Assembly (NCBI GenBank): GCA_963693305.1
Contig: OY855913.1
Span: forward strand, 13,943,522 to 14,007,521
DNA length: 64,000 nucleotides
Direction: 5' to 3'
Source: Meandrina meandrites
Lineage: Eukaryota > Cnidaria > Anthozoa > Scleractinia > Meandrinidae
A program made the translations under genes and the position numbers. Shown here piece after piece: positions 1-11,099 of this stretch. The notes under the pieces are model-generated. The model had not been told where the DNA came from and did no database searches. It saw only the letters and a program-made list of their open reading frames with translations. The first letter of the stretch is position 1, and each line of letters starts with the position of its first letter.

Positions 1-51
1 AGGTAACAAAGATATATACTCCTTGTTTTTCCTACTAACAAGAATAATCAA

Positions 52-342
52 TTATAACTTTTTAAGATTATAAAATAGTGTTTTAGCAGTATAATGGAAT
101 AACAGTTTAGTAGGTAGGTAAGTGCATTCAGCACTAAAAAGGATATATCTTGCATTAAAAGATAATTTGACATATTGACTACAGGTATCATCAGATGCAA
201 AAGTAACAAGATCTGATGCAGCATGCTTCAGCTTCAACAGCAGGGCAAAATCACCATTGTTGGTTCCTAAATCCAAACATGACAGACAATCGTTTACAAA
301 GTGCCAGTTCAATGAAGTTGAGGAGCGCCATACAGTGTGCAT
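52..342 (-). CDS. unidentified open frame, possible exon of a gene running off the left edge
   Basis: A 96-codon frame on the minus strand that I do not recognise. Its N-terminal half (Trp-Arg-Ser-Ser, then a Cys-Leu-Ser-Cys stretch and Asp-Leu-Gly-Thr-Asn-Asn-Gly) reads more like protein than the AT-rich C-terminal half, so if real it may be an exon ending near position 170, where tgacatattgactac follows. No domain, partner or clear splice pair is visible. It could equally be chance or a 3' UTR. Confidence 0.15.
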   Translation of the reverse strand: MHTVWRSSTSLNWHFVNDCLSCLDLGTNNGDFALLLKLKHAASDLVTFASDDTCSQYVKLSFNARYILFSAECTYLPTKLLFHYTAKTLFYNLKKL

Positions 343-1249
343 GGCCTGCTACATGTACATTACCTTTGAGACGATAGTCCTCAACATTTTCTGCCTTGGT
401 AGGTAAAACCAAATATCAGTTGGTTCATACATGTAACATGAATGTACCAGTGATTGTACACCTCAACACTCATAACCCAACCTTCAATCAGACCACAAAC
501 TATACCATATATCTGGCTTAGATCGAAGTAGGCACTTTTTGTCTTTATATATGTTACCCTGGTAATTAATTAATTGATTTATTTATTCACAAACATTTTT
601 GTGACTATCTTGTTTGTGTCTTTTTGTATCCACATGTCGTTCAAATGTTTCAGAAGCATTTTATTTTGTTAGAATTTCTATTTTTATTTTTAATAAACGT
701 CAAGGATAATATATTTAACAGCTTCGTTATTTTGTCACAATGTCTTGGGTGCCACAAAATGGTAAATTCTACTTGGGACCCTTAATGTAATTGTTTATCA
801 CTATGTAATTGATGTGATGGAGCCATTAATTTCGCTGATGTTTTCTACACTACACTGAGGGCTCTTGGGGTATCCTCCCCAAGAAAATGTTGAAAAAATG
901 GGTTATCTGAGGCCGGATTTCGTGCATTTTGAAGACAGTTTGTTAGAAACAAGCCATTTAAAGGTGAAGGTAGCAAGGACAATAATTCTGGTACATTTTT
1001 AAATTCAAAACGTAGTTTTAGAAACAGAACCTTGTAAACATAATTTCCAATTTATTTAACTAACAATGTCAAATGGTAATTACATAAACCAGCCAGAGTC
1101 GGTTTGCTGACTATGAACGGCATTAGTTAGAATGTATCGTTAAAATTAACCTAGAATCACAAAATTTGGTCAAACATATGCCACACGAATCTTCAAATGG
1201 TGGACCTATTGAATTGAAATAGACGAAGTGCAGAAATGCCATTTCCCTT
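343..1249. other. AT-rich stretch, no gene seen
   Basis: No open frame, RNA-like fold or repeat boundary is convincing here. Confidence 0.5.
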
Positions 1250-1277
1250 CATTTATTTATTTATTTATTTATTTATT

Positions 1278-1321
<44 letters not shown>
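1250..1321. repeat. (ATTT)n then (AAT)n microsatellite
   Basis: About 30 bp of ATTT units run straight into about 40 bp of AAT units. It abuts the 3' tail of a minus-strand SINE/LINE end at 1321-1377, so it is most easily read as that element's simple-repeat tail. Confidence 0.85.
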
Positions 1322-1377
1322 GAACTTTATTTAAGTGTCAGGGTAGGTATTTAGCTTACAGAAGCTAATTGGGGACA
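1321..1377 (-). mobile_element. SINE/LINE 3' tail fragment
   Basis: Read on the minus strand, the segment gives agtgtccccaattagc, then gctaaatac, then tgacacttaaataaag. This matches the end of the tRNA-derived SINE at 32084-32365 in the same order. The head is missing, so this is either a 5'-truncated SINE or the partner LINE tail. The following 1378-1640 is AT-rich and holds two diverged copies (near 1385 and 1457) of a ttacaatatattaa motif. Confidence 0.6.
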
Positions 1378-1740
1378 CTACTACGTTACAATATATTAAG
1401 ATTTAAAATATGCAGTTAAGAATACGAATTAAGAATTAATTGGGTACACTAGGCTACTTTACAATATATTAAAATTTACAGTGTACGATAATTTACTATA
1501 TTAAAAGCGATAATTTACTATGTTGAAAATTAGGATGAATAAATAAGAATAAATAATTTAAAAACTGTTTCTAAAATTACAAATACAATATAATACAAGA
1601 GAGAAATAAAAATTGATGTTTAAGTGAGTAGTTCAAGAATTAAGAAGTGCATATGAGACAGTTTGAACACGCATCCTCGATTAGAGCACTGAGGTCTTTG
1701 TTTCTAATATTCTTTCTAAAATTACCGATGGTCAGTCTAT

Positions 1741-1952
1741 CTTATTTATTTATTTATTTACTTTTTTCACAAGGAGCGGACTTCCAAGGCTACGGGCCTG
1801 ATACCTTTATATTTCAAATTTCAAAGTTTACTGATTACAGGCCTAGAAAAGAAAGAAAAAAGTTCATGCTACCATCTGGATTCGAACCAATGACCGGACA
1901 AATGGCGTATTACAAAGAACCTGCTCTCTATCAACTGAGCTATCATAGCTTT
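1741..1952 (-). mobile_element. tRNA-derived SINE
   Basis: On the minus strand 1950-1865 has a tRNA-like head: box A tagctcagttgatagag, box B ggttcgaatcc, and acceptor ends that still pair at most positions. The anticodon stem is broken, so it is not a functional tRNA. A body of about 100 bp follows and ends in (TAAA)n at 1741-1761. Box B and the tail fix the strand. Its body differs from the SINEs at 32 and 37 kb, so it is a separate family. Confidence 0.65.
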
Positions 1953-1984
1953 GTACTGAAGAAGCTGTTTGTTTTAATAATTTA

Positions 1985-3230
1985 AACATTTCATTTGGAG
2001 GTTTTTTAAGAGCATGTTGCAAACAATTGCTTATTCCTGGGCTGTTAAATGATTTTCGCCAAAAAAATAAAAATGTAAGGTTAATAAGAGTCATTCAGAG
2101 ATGCTTTTCACCAAATTGTGGGTCGACAGGTTCAATAGTCGGACTGTAGAATCATTTAATTGCAGCCATGATTTATATAATTACAGAGCAATGTATGGAC
2201 ATCGAATGGGCATGTCGCAAAGAATTGCTCATTTGTCGGCTTCTCAATGATCCACACAAGTTACAAACATGGACGCTTAATAACAGTCTTATAGAGATAT
2301 TTTCCACCATGTTTTAGATTGATACCCGGCCCTATACCGGCCCTAATTCAAGCCAAGTTTAGATTGATAGGTTTAATAGCCAAGCTATAGAATTATTTAA
2401 TCGATTTAGTTACAGATCCATACAGAGAATGTATGGGCAAGCTTATTACGGAGAATGTATTGGCTGTTTACACAGAATTGCAAATTTCTAGGTTCTTAAA
2501 TGATCTTCACTAAAAACAAAAATGTAGGGTTAATAAGATTTATACGAAGTTACTTTTCTGCAAATTTGCGGTCGAAAGGCCTAATATTCGGGCAGTAGAA
2601 TTATTTAATCGCAGACATGATTTATATAACTACAGAGCAATGTATGGACATCGAATGGGCACGTTGCAAAGAATTGCAAATTTCTCGGCTCAGATACAAA
2701 ATTGGGGACTTAATAAAAACCATATAGAGATACTTTCAAATTGGGGACTTAATAAGAACCATATAGAGATACTTTCAACCTTGTTTTAGATCGAAAGGTT
2801 TTGCAGTCGAGCTGGAGAATTATTTAATCATTTTAGTTACAGAGAATGTATGGGCGAGCTCAATATAGAGAATGTATGGAATGGTACACTGAATTGCAAA
2901 TTTCTCGGTTCATAAATGATGTTCACCAAAACTAAAACGTATGGTTAATAAGAGTCAAAGAGAGATACTTGTCTCCAAATTTTAGGTCAAAAGGTATACT
3001 ATTCGTGCTGTAGAATTCAGTATTTAATGGCAGAAATGATTTACATATTTACAGAGAATGTATAGGCAAATTCTACATAAGTGCTTATATCTTGGCTATT
3101 AATGATTCAAATCAGACAACATTTCTTTTCCTTTAATACCACTCACACGTAGAAGCTTACCAGTTAATTTCACTTCAATAGGTCTAGTATTCGAGCTATA
3201 TGAATACTATTATTTAATTTTATTCATTTT
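1985..3230. repeat. decayed satellite-like tandem array, alternating monomers of about 210-225 bp
   Basis: The motif ggttaataagag recurs at about 2076, 2524 and 2939 (spacing 448 and 415 bp). Between them lies a second variant with the core gaattatttaatc, then gttacaga, gaatgtatgggc (about 2390, 2815, 3210). The pattern is an A-B dimer repeated about three times and strongly diverged. Phrases such as gacatcgaatgggca occur twice (2198 and 2648). No open frame runs through it. Confidence 0.7.
2699..2776. repeat. 39-bp tandem duplication
   Basis: A 39-bp unit (aaattggggacttaata to gagatactttc) is repeated head to tail with one difference, inside the larger array. It is much younger than the array around it. 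Confidence 0.85.
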
Positions 3231-3309
3231 ATAACTTGTTTGTGTAATTATTTATTTATTTATGGTATCAAGAGAACATCTTAAGTTTAATATAATTATA
3301 GTGAGCTAA

Positions 3310-4240
3310 AACTAAAACTAAACTTGGGGGCTAAGCGCTGGTATAAGGTCCCAGTGGGGCTAGCAAGGGTCACCAATGCTCTCCCCATAAATGCTGAGAA
3401 ATGCCTTTCCGTCTAATATAGGGTCTGCCAGCGAAGTCATATGTCGCAAGTCCTCGTTTTCGTAGCCCCTGGTAATGCTAGCAGTAGCTAGCAGCTGAGC
3501 GACAGTGGCAAAAGGCGAGTGTTCGGCGCCTTCAAATAACCGGAATCTGTGACTAAGGGAAGGAAAACCCCGACAGAAAAACCCTGGCCCTCCAGGTTGG
3601 GGGTTGGGCGTGAGGCCAATCACCTCACCCCATAAAACATTGTGATTACGGAAACTGGATGTATACAGGCTATGGGTGTAGAACAACGACATGCCGGACC
3701 CCAGACGATGCCTTTATTAGCTGGGTCGACGGAAGTAGGACGACTATGGGTGAAAGCCGAAAGGGGGCCCATTCTCCGAACAGCTCGTTGGCAAACCCCA
3801 AAACTAAAGTAAGGGTGGGATGTTGGAATGTGAGAACTATGTTCTCGGTACGAAAAACAGCCCAGATCATAGCTGAGATGACTCGTTACGGCATTGGTAT
3901 ATTAGGGATAAGTGAATGCAGGTGGTCGGGATTTGGACGTTTGAAAGCATGAACAGGCGAAACCATCATATACTCAGGCAGGGACGACGATGTACATCAG
4001 AGTGGGGTCGCAATAATCATGTCAAAGAAGGTCACCCAATGCTTAGACAGCTGGAGACCGATAAGTGACCGCATCATAGAAGCTCGCTTCTTCTCACGCT
4101 TCAGCAAGACAACAGTCATCCAGGTCTATGCCCCAACCAATGAGGCAGATGATGAGGTGAAGGACGACTTCTATGAACAGTTACAAAAGATCGTGGATGA
4201 AGTGCCGAGGCACGAAGTGCTCTTGGTCATAGGCGACTGA
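3310..4240 (+). mobile_element. RTE/BovB-like LINE, 5' part with decayed endonuclease
   Basis: The frame starting at 3659 encodes an apurinic-type endonuclease as in RTE-clade LINEs (annotated in many genomes as craniofacial development protein 2-like). Visible motifs are GCWNVRTM near codon 60, LGISECRW near codon 87, then VYAPTNEADDE and LLVIGD. An in-frame TGA at 3950-3952 splits it, and homology stops at a second TGA at 4238-4240, before the rest of the endonuclease and the whole reverse transcriptase. The G/C-rich 3310-3658 leader looks like the element's 5' UTR. The copy is truncated and dead. The clade assignment is from family knowledge, not a search. Confidence 0.8.
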
Positions 4241-4626
4241 CGCGGCGTCACTGGCAAGTGAGCAATTAATCGTCCCAAAACCACGCTAAAGCTCGCAAAA
4301 ACAGACAATCAACATTAGGCAAGTAATCTTTATTTATCTGGCTTACAGTTTATTGTAATTTAGGAACAAAAGATCCCAAATTCAGCGATTTATGGGGCAT
4401 TACGATCGTTTGAGTCAAACCGAGAACGACCGTTGCATATCATTAACAAGGCCATCGCTTGGTCTGCCTGTGGTAAGAGGTCTATTTTTTCTAACAATGC
4501 GTTTGTCCGTAATGTTCATCACCACAGTTTGCGTGTTATTTTTAGTTCAAAATGATCTGGTCGAGTCCATGTTGTTTACGTTTCTCAGCAGTGCAGCCTG
4601 ACTCACATGGCTTAGCTGGGTAACCG

Positions 4627-4698
4627 GGCAGCTAAGTCGCAAGTAAGTCGCAAGTAAGTTGCAAGTCGCAAGTAAGTAGTCGCAAGTAAGTAGCAGCA
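4627..4698. repeat. short imperfect array of aagtcgcaagt units
   Basis: Five to six copies of gtcgcaagtaagt-type units of 10-15 bp stand head to tail with length variation, as in replication-slippage repeats. Confidence 0.7.
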
Positions 4699-6053
4699 AA
4701 AAAGAAGTGGGAAAATCTATGTCCCTCTCTTCGGGACGTTTTTTAAGGGTCACGACATTTAACCTTTCAACCACTGAGCCTTAGTGTACAGCAAGACCAC
4801 TGTTTGGTTTCTGAATTGAACTGCAGAACAACAAGCGGGAAGTTTTTCTGTAGACTGGTTAAACTAACTTTCATTACAGCACTATTAGCCTTTTTTCGTG
4901 ATCAGCATCCTCAGATTTTGTTGTAGATCACTAAAGTATCTTTTCTCGCGTATGCTCATTAACATTTTTGAACTCGTTAACTCACAAACGACATACACGT
5001 ACATATGACATTCCATTACAGTAAAAACCCGCGTATAAGAACCTGTTAGCTATATAGGTAAAAGTTTTCATTTTAAATACCCTTTTCATAGGAACCTATT
5101 AAGCCTAAAAATTTCAATAGGTTCTTATTTTACAAACTCAGAGACTCAAAGGACAGTGCAGAATGCAAAGTGGCTGATTAATTAAAAGTATGGTGTTTTA
5201 TGTAGTTTGTTTGTTTATCTTAATTATTTCACTTTGACGTTAAAACGCCAGACGTGATACTCACGCTTATCTTTACCACCGTAACACAACCTTTTTCGTT
5301 TCACTTCAAAGTATGTCAAATGATACTTCTGTTTTTCTTTCAAACATACTTTTTCAACTATTTTGTTATTACTCGTTATTTTAACTATTGGTGGTTTTCA
5401 CTATCACGCAATAAAAAAATAAAATCGAAACCATTCAACGCCAGAAGTTATGGATTTCAGATATTATAGAAGATAAACAGATACACCATTTGTCCAAATC
5501 TCAGGTCTATACGGCGCACTGTTTGCGAGTTATTTGCCGAAACTTTCCACGCAAATTTATAAGGCTCAGTATGTAGACGCCATATTTGTGTCCTTCCTAG
5601 GGACACAAACATGGCCGCCGGGATGTCAGAGAAAACATCTGGAACATAATTTTGCTATTAATAGTGACTACTTTTGGCTCATGATCTATTATACTTTTAC
5701 ATAAACAGCACTTAGTACATTGGGAATGTTCAATCTGCAAAAACGGAAAGGTAAGGCTTTTTTGACCTTTTTTGAATCAGAACAACTTTGTCACGGCACT
5801 CAGCTTGATATCACATACGGCGGAGAACTCAAATATTCAAAATGCTCTGTTTTTAAAACGAAGGGCACAACCAAGTTGAAAATTTGCAGAAAGATATATT
5901 TTTTATTTATCTTACGCCTAGTGACATCGAAAGTTTAGCTGGCCTATTGAATTTTGATTTCAGAATTTTATGACGTAACATGAAAACCAAGAATTGAATT
6001 ATTGTTGGGACCAAGAAACCAGAAAACTTAAATTTCCGTGAATTCAAAATTAA

Positions 6054-7177
6054 GAGACTGTCCGCGTAAGATCCGACCACTCGATTTTCGGCCCAAAATA
6101 TAATTCCTTCAAATTTTCTGGACAAGACAATTGATCCATATGATAAACAAAAATTGCAATATTTTCGCTTCTAGTGCTATTTTGTAATACTTTTGTCGAT
6201 GATTTCCGAGGACGGTCCAAAACCAAAAAAATCGTCCTGTTTCGAGTCAAATTAAGGCATTGCACTGAAGGCGCTGAAAAATTCCGCTTTTACTCAAATA
6301 AAATAAAACTTCGCAATTATTTTATTTCATGTCTTGTCTGTAAATGTACGACAAAATATTGGAAATCCGACTTAATAAAAAAATAATTATGATTTTTTGA
6401 AAATACGCCACAAAGAGCCCTCGCAAAATTTAGGCAAACATGCTGTTGGTTAAAGAAGTATTTCTCAAAAGTTTAACGTGATCTGGAGCCCAAACTACTA
6501 CCCATGTTCAGTTCTAGGGTTAGTGTACCAAGAACAGAAAAAACATTTTTGGGCACTGAGCTTTTCGAGCTACAGGAGTTCGATGAACATGGCCTATATT
6601 CAATAGTCATAGCGTTGCGTGACACAATTTTGCCCTATCCTGGTTTCTAACTTTTCTGCATAAAATAATTATCCAAGAGAGCAAATGTTCTCAAAACTAG
6701 CTTTGTGTTTGGGATAAAACATGGGTTTACTTAAAAGCATCAAATATTGCCCCACAATTAGGAATTAAGAAGGTTAAATGAGCGACTGCGATGTAAGGTG
6801 TCTTAATTTCCGCTTAAACGCTTCGAAAAAGCTGTTTCCGAGATTTGGTTATCAAAGGGAATTAACTATGAAAAAAAGCCTTTGACTTTTAGAATTTAAT
6901 ATATCCAATAAATAGAAACTTCAATTAACTATAAAGTGCGTAGAAAAACTTATGAACCGCGAATGTACCTCAGCTGTAGCAAAAATCTTTTTAGAAAATG
7001 TAGATTTCAGATAACACGCTGGAATGTCAAAATTATTTTAGGCATATCACGGACATTCGCATTCCTATAATATTTTATCCCGTTGCTTAAGTTGAAAGAG
7101 CGAAACAAGGACTAACAGATTTGTACCCTTTACCTTATTGGTTTTAAGTTTTGGGAAAACAGCCTTTATGCCTTACC
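6054..7177 (+). repeat. left arm of the 1.1 kb inverted repeat
   Basis: Near-identical in reverse complement to 9977-11099. The mirrored 71-codon open frames in the two arms are copies of each other and not separate genes. Confidence 0.9.
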
Positions 7178-7420
7178 AGCTTTCTTTCCCATAGTTGTCT
7201 TTTCAATTGGAACTCCCCTCCAATTTGTCATAGGGAATGGACTTTAAAGACACTCTTTAGAATTTAACATATTTAATAACTAGAATCTTTAGTCATAGTA
7301 GCTAGTGCCTACAAAAGTTATGTAGCGCGAATACACATTGAATGTAGCGAGGATCTCTTCAGAGAATGTAGATTTCAGTCGGCTAACGCCTGAATGTCAA
7401 ACTCTGTTATTTTTAGCAGG
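6885..7420. repeat. diverged direct duplication inside the TTAA transposon
   Basis: About 160 bp at 6885-7045 (tagaatttaatatatcc to ctggaatgtcaaa) recurs about 368 bp later at 7253-7415 (tagaatttaacatattt to ctgaatgtcaaa), clearly older than the split between the two arms. The second copy lies in the core, beyond the inverted repeat. Confidence 0.65.
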
Positions 7421-7562
7421 TTAGTTTCATCGTATGCGAAAAATTGTAATGCAAAATGCTGCCTTCTGGAAAAAAATAAATTGTTTTGCTATTGGTTTTT
7501 AGTTTTTGAATAGCCTACAAGCTCTGTCTTTTATATTTGATTTTTAATTTTGTATTTTATTT

Positions 7563-8067
7563 TTGGCGTTGCCCTTGTGCTTAATTAATGTATGCAAATT
7601 TGTGGCAGTTGACGTCGAGTGTGTTTACATTATGCCAAGGATAGTTCGACTCTTTGCGATTCTCGTTGTTTTGTTTTGTGAAATGGTAGGAGTTTGCTCC
7701 TTCTCGGCAGTTACAGGTGGCAAGTGCGGAAGTAGTCAAGGATACACGGAATGTGCAGCCCTAAATAACTGTGACAGCGATATCAGTTCACATCTAGCAC
7801 ACCACCACGTGACAAGAGAAAATACATGTGAAAAGGATTTAATACTGACAAGAGTAGGTCTTTTAGAGCTCACAGAAGAACAGATCACGAATATGATGGT
7901 TTGTCCAGCTCGTTTTACTCTAGGAAAGTACTGGCAAGCCCCGAAGCCTTGCCAGTATCCAAGACATCATGGAAAGAAAACAGCGGTGACAGGAACACAT
8001 GTTGTTAATTTCAAGCTGGCCAGGGAAATCAAAAACCTCTTTGGAGAAGTTACACTCGTTGGTTCGC
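7563..8067 (+). CDS. Cys/His-rich secreted-looking protein fragment, transposon-borne
   Basis: The frame stays open for over 160 codons. From the second Met (codon 24, position 7632) a hydrophobic segment (LFAILVVLFCEMVGVC) resembles a signal peptide. The rest has regularly placed cysteines and histidines: GKCGSSQGYTEC, LNNCDSDI, HLAHHH, then a module reading MMVCPARFTLGKYW, CQYPRHH and TLVGS. From memory, similar modules (Cys-Pro-x-x-Arg, Leu-Gly-x-x-Trp, Cys-x-x-Pro-x-His, then Val-Gly-Ser) recur in uncharacterised repeated cnidarian proteins; I cannot check this. The coding feel stops at a good splice donor, cgc/gtaagt, at 8068, so this is probably one exon. It lies in the core of the TTAA transposon. 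Whether it is transposon machinery or a captured host exon is open. Confidence 0.5.
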
Positions 8068-8902
8068 GTAAGTGTTATCCTTAAAGACTGTATTGTTCAC
8101 TCCCTTTTCATTGTTGCCATTGTAGGCGTAAACAGACATGAAATGCTAGGTCACATGACACCCTTCCCAAATGGAAGATAAAATGTAACAAGAATGTGAT
8201 TAGAATGCATATTCAAGTATTAATTTATATAGAGTTATATAGTTTGTCTGGCCTAACTTTTTTTACTGTGTCTAAATAATATTACTACTCGTAGTTTGTT
8301 CTGAGGAACAAGCGATCATAATAAAGATAAAGAAATCAACAAAGAATCCTATCCACTGTTTTTGTACATAGTTGCTTAACAATAGCCCCGGGAAAGTACG
8401 ACTTAGCTGTGCGTTTCAGATTCCTAAATTTTGGGGGGTTTTCTTTCTTTTTCGTTTTGGGAGGGAGCGGGAGGATGTGGAGTACAATCATGTAGTCTTT
8501 ACGACACAAAAATAATATCTATAAAAAATGTATATATATGGGCCGTAGCCAGACTTCAGAACAAGACGAGGCAAGTTTCGATCGCTGAAGGCGCGATCCG
8601 CTAGGGGGGGGTCTGGGGGCACTCCCCCCCCCCCCCGCCCCCGAGAAACTTTTGAACTCTAGAGGCTCAGAAATGCTCTTAGAAAACACTACCTAGCGAC
8701 GAAATTCGACCTTGGAGAGAGAACTGGCAACAAGGCAGATCCTGGAAAAGTGTCTGCAGACATGAGAACAGCAAGAAAATCAGATGACTTGCGGATGTTC
8801 GACAGGAAAGACTAGCTAGCGAAGAGTCAAGTACAGGGCTTTTTCTCGAGACTGGCGGCCACACGAAGAAGGCAGGGGAACGAAGAGGTACAGATAGAGG
8901 AC

Positions 8903-9118
8903 GTGTACGCAGAAGAGGAAGAACAAGAAAGGCATGAAGTACTGGAGACCGTAGCCGCCCAGCTTAGTCCCAGGCATCCAATTTGCTACGATTCCTACTG
9001 CCTTTGTGACCTCTCACGAGAGGAAAAACTTGACAGTTTCAGTGCAGTTATGCTCAAGGAGATACTGAGATATTTTGAGATTCCCTTTACATTACGAGAC
9101 CGGAAAAAAATCTGGTAG
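8903..9118 (+). CDS. acidic fragment with a SAP-like helix, possible transposon exon
   Basis: This 71-codon frame opens with a run of Glu residues and then has CYDSYCLCDLSREEKL followed by LDSFSAVMLKEILRYFEI, which resembles the first helix of SAP-type DNA-binding modules in transposon proteins. The ORF has no ATG at its start, so it would have to be an internal exon. It lies in the same transposon core as the Cys/His frame and on the same strand, which makes a shared transcript plausible. The upstream 8540-8660 is G/C-rich with poly-G and poly-C runs. Low confidence. Confidence 0.25.
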   Translation: MYAEEEEQERHEVLETVAAQLSPRHPICYDSYCLCDLSREEKLDSFSAVMLKEILRYFEIPFTLRDRKKIW

Positions 9119-9251
9119 CGAACCTATCCACATTAAAAAACGTTTGGATGCAGAGGGCCACGCAACGAAGAATAAAACTACTTGACTTGTCTGTTGCCGG
9201 ATCTCTTGTAAAAGAAATACTCGTACCAGACGTCACGTTAAGTGTAGATAA

Positions 9252-9500
9252 AACCAAATTGATTGCAAGGCTGGTGCTACGGCAAAAGGGCAAAATTTAT
9301 TGGCCAATATTTCAACTAGCAGAGCTAGTCTTCTTCAGGGCCAGTACAATGTGAAAGTGGTATGTATGTCCCTATTCAAATTTTAGAGCCGTTAGTTTCA
9401 CATTGTACTGGCCCTGAAGAAGACTAGCTCTGCTAGTTGAAATATTGGCCAATAAATTTTGCCCTTTTGCCGTAGCACCAGCCTTGCAATCAATTTGGTT
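9252..9500. repeat. hairpin: 105-bp inverted repeat, 39-bp spacer
   Basis: 9252-9356 is the reverse complement of 9396-9500 with essentially no mismatches. The arms carry cagggccagtac-type and tgaagaagact sequence that resembles Penelope-type element tails. The near-perfect match marks it as the youngest part of the region. Confidence 0.9.
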
Positions 9501-9976
9501 CTATCCACATTCTTAGAAGGATGTGACTGTCGCTGATATTAAGAAAACAAAGTACACAAGCCGACAATTTCCCGATGTACTGAGTTGTTGTAAATACTTC
9601 TAACAGTTTTTTTATAACCTGAGAGAACGAAAATGGCTTATAAGTCATGTATTGCGATAAAATCAACAAAGGTAAAAAATTGTAAATTTATTGAGCGGGA
9701 ATCGACATTTTTTATAGTTGAGTGAAATGAGCATTATTATCAACTTTACTTCCCTTCATCCTCGCAATCGATGTGAACGATACATACAGTTTTTCTTAAG
9801 AAATGTGGGAGCGAGAGGGTAGAAAACTAAACACCCAATGTTTTTCTGACAATTTTACTGCGTTGAAATCAACTTTATCGACAAAATATAATTTTACCGC
9901 TGTAGATATAAACCTACTCCAAATTTGCAGAAAATTAATTCAGCACTGAAGACAACTATAAGAAACAAAACTGGTA

Positions 9977-11099
9977 ATAAAGACATAAAGGCTTTTTTCT
10001 AAAACTTGAAACCAATAAGAGAAAGGGTACAAATCTGTTAGTCCTTGTTTCGCTCTTTCAACTTAAGCAACGGGATAAAATATTATAGGAATGCGAATGT
10101 CCGTGATATGCCTAAAATAATTTTGACATTCCAGCGTGTTAACTGAAATCTACATTTTCTAAAAAGATTTTTGCTACAGCTGAGGTACATTCGCGGTTCA
10201 TAAGTTTTTCTATGCACTTTATAGTTAATTGAAGTTTCTATTTATTGGATATATTAAATTCTAAAAGTCAAAGGCTTTTTTTCATAGTTAATTCCCTTTG
10301 ATAACCAAATCTCGGAAACAGCTTTTTCGAAGCGTTTAAGCGGAAATTAAGACACCTTACATCGCAGTCGCTCATTTAACCTTCTTAATTCCTAATTGTG
10401 GGGCAATATTTGATGCTTTTAAGTAAACCCATGTTTTATCCCAAATACAAAGCTAGTTTTGAGAACATTTGCTCTCTTGGATAATTATTTTATGCAGAAA
10501 AGTTAGAAACCAGGATAGGGCAAAATTGTGTCACGCAACGCTATGACTATTGAATATAGGCCATGTTCATCGAACTCCTGTAGCTCGAAAAGCTCAGTGC
10601 CCAAAAATGTTTTTTCTGTTCTTGGTACACTAACCCTAGAACTGAACATGGGTAGTAGTTTGGGCTCCAGATCACGTTAAACTTTTGAGAAATACTTCTT
10701 TAACCAACAGCATGTTTGCCTAAATTTTGCGAGGGCTCTTTGTGGCGTATTTTCAAAAAATCATAATTATTTTTTTATTAAGTCGGATTTCCAATATTTT
10801 GTCGTACATTTATAGACAAGACATGAAATAAAATAATTGCGAAGTTTTATTTTATTTGAGTAAAAGCGGAATTTTTCAGCGCCTTCAGTGCAATGCCTTA
10901 ATTTGACTCGAAACAGGACGATTTTTTTGGTTTTGGACCGTCCTCGGAAATCATCGACAAAAGTATTACAAAATAGCACTAGAAGCGAAAATATTGCAAT
11001 TTTTGTTTATCATATGGATCAATTGTCTTGTCCAGAAAATTTGAAGGAATTATATTTTGGGCCGAAAATCGAGTGGTCGGATCTTACGCGGACAGTCTC
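9977..11099 (-). repeat. right arm of the 1.1 kb inverted repeat
   Basis: Reverse complement of 6054-7177. Similarity ends where the left arm reads ttgggaaaacagcctttatg and this arm has a small indel. Confidence 0.9.

Larger units (their letters stand above)
6054..11099. mobile_element. 5.05 kb TTAA-flanked DNA transposon with 1.1 kb terminal inverted repeats
   Basis: Both ends are bordered by TTAA (6050-6053 and 11100-11103) and start with the same terminal sequence, GAGACTGTCCGCGTAAG. The inverted arms run to about 7177 and 9977 and are nearly identical. The TTAA target site points to the Kolobok or piggyBac superfamilies. The 2.8 kb core carries the Cys/His-rich frame at 7563-8067, a weaker acidic frame at 8903-9118 and a nested hairpin at 9252-9500. 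No complete transposase can be read, so the copy is probably defective or its transposase is split by introns. Confidence 0.75.

Noticed and set aside
1865..1950. tRNA gene
   Set aside because: Box A and B are good but the anticodon stem does not pair and an element body with a simple tail follows, so it is a SINE head.
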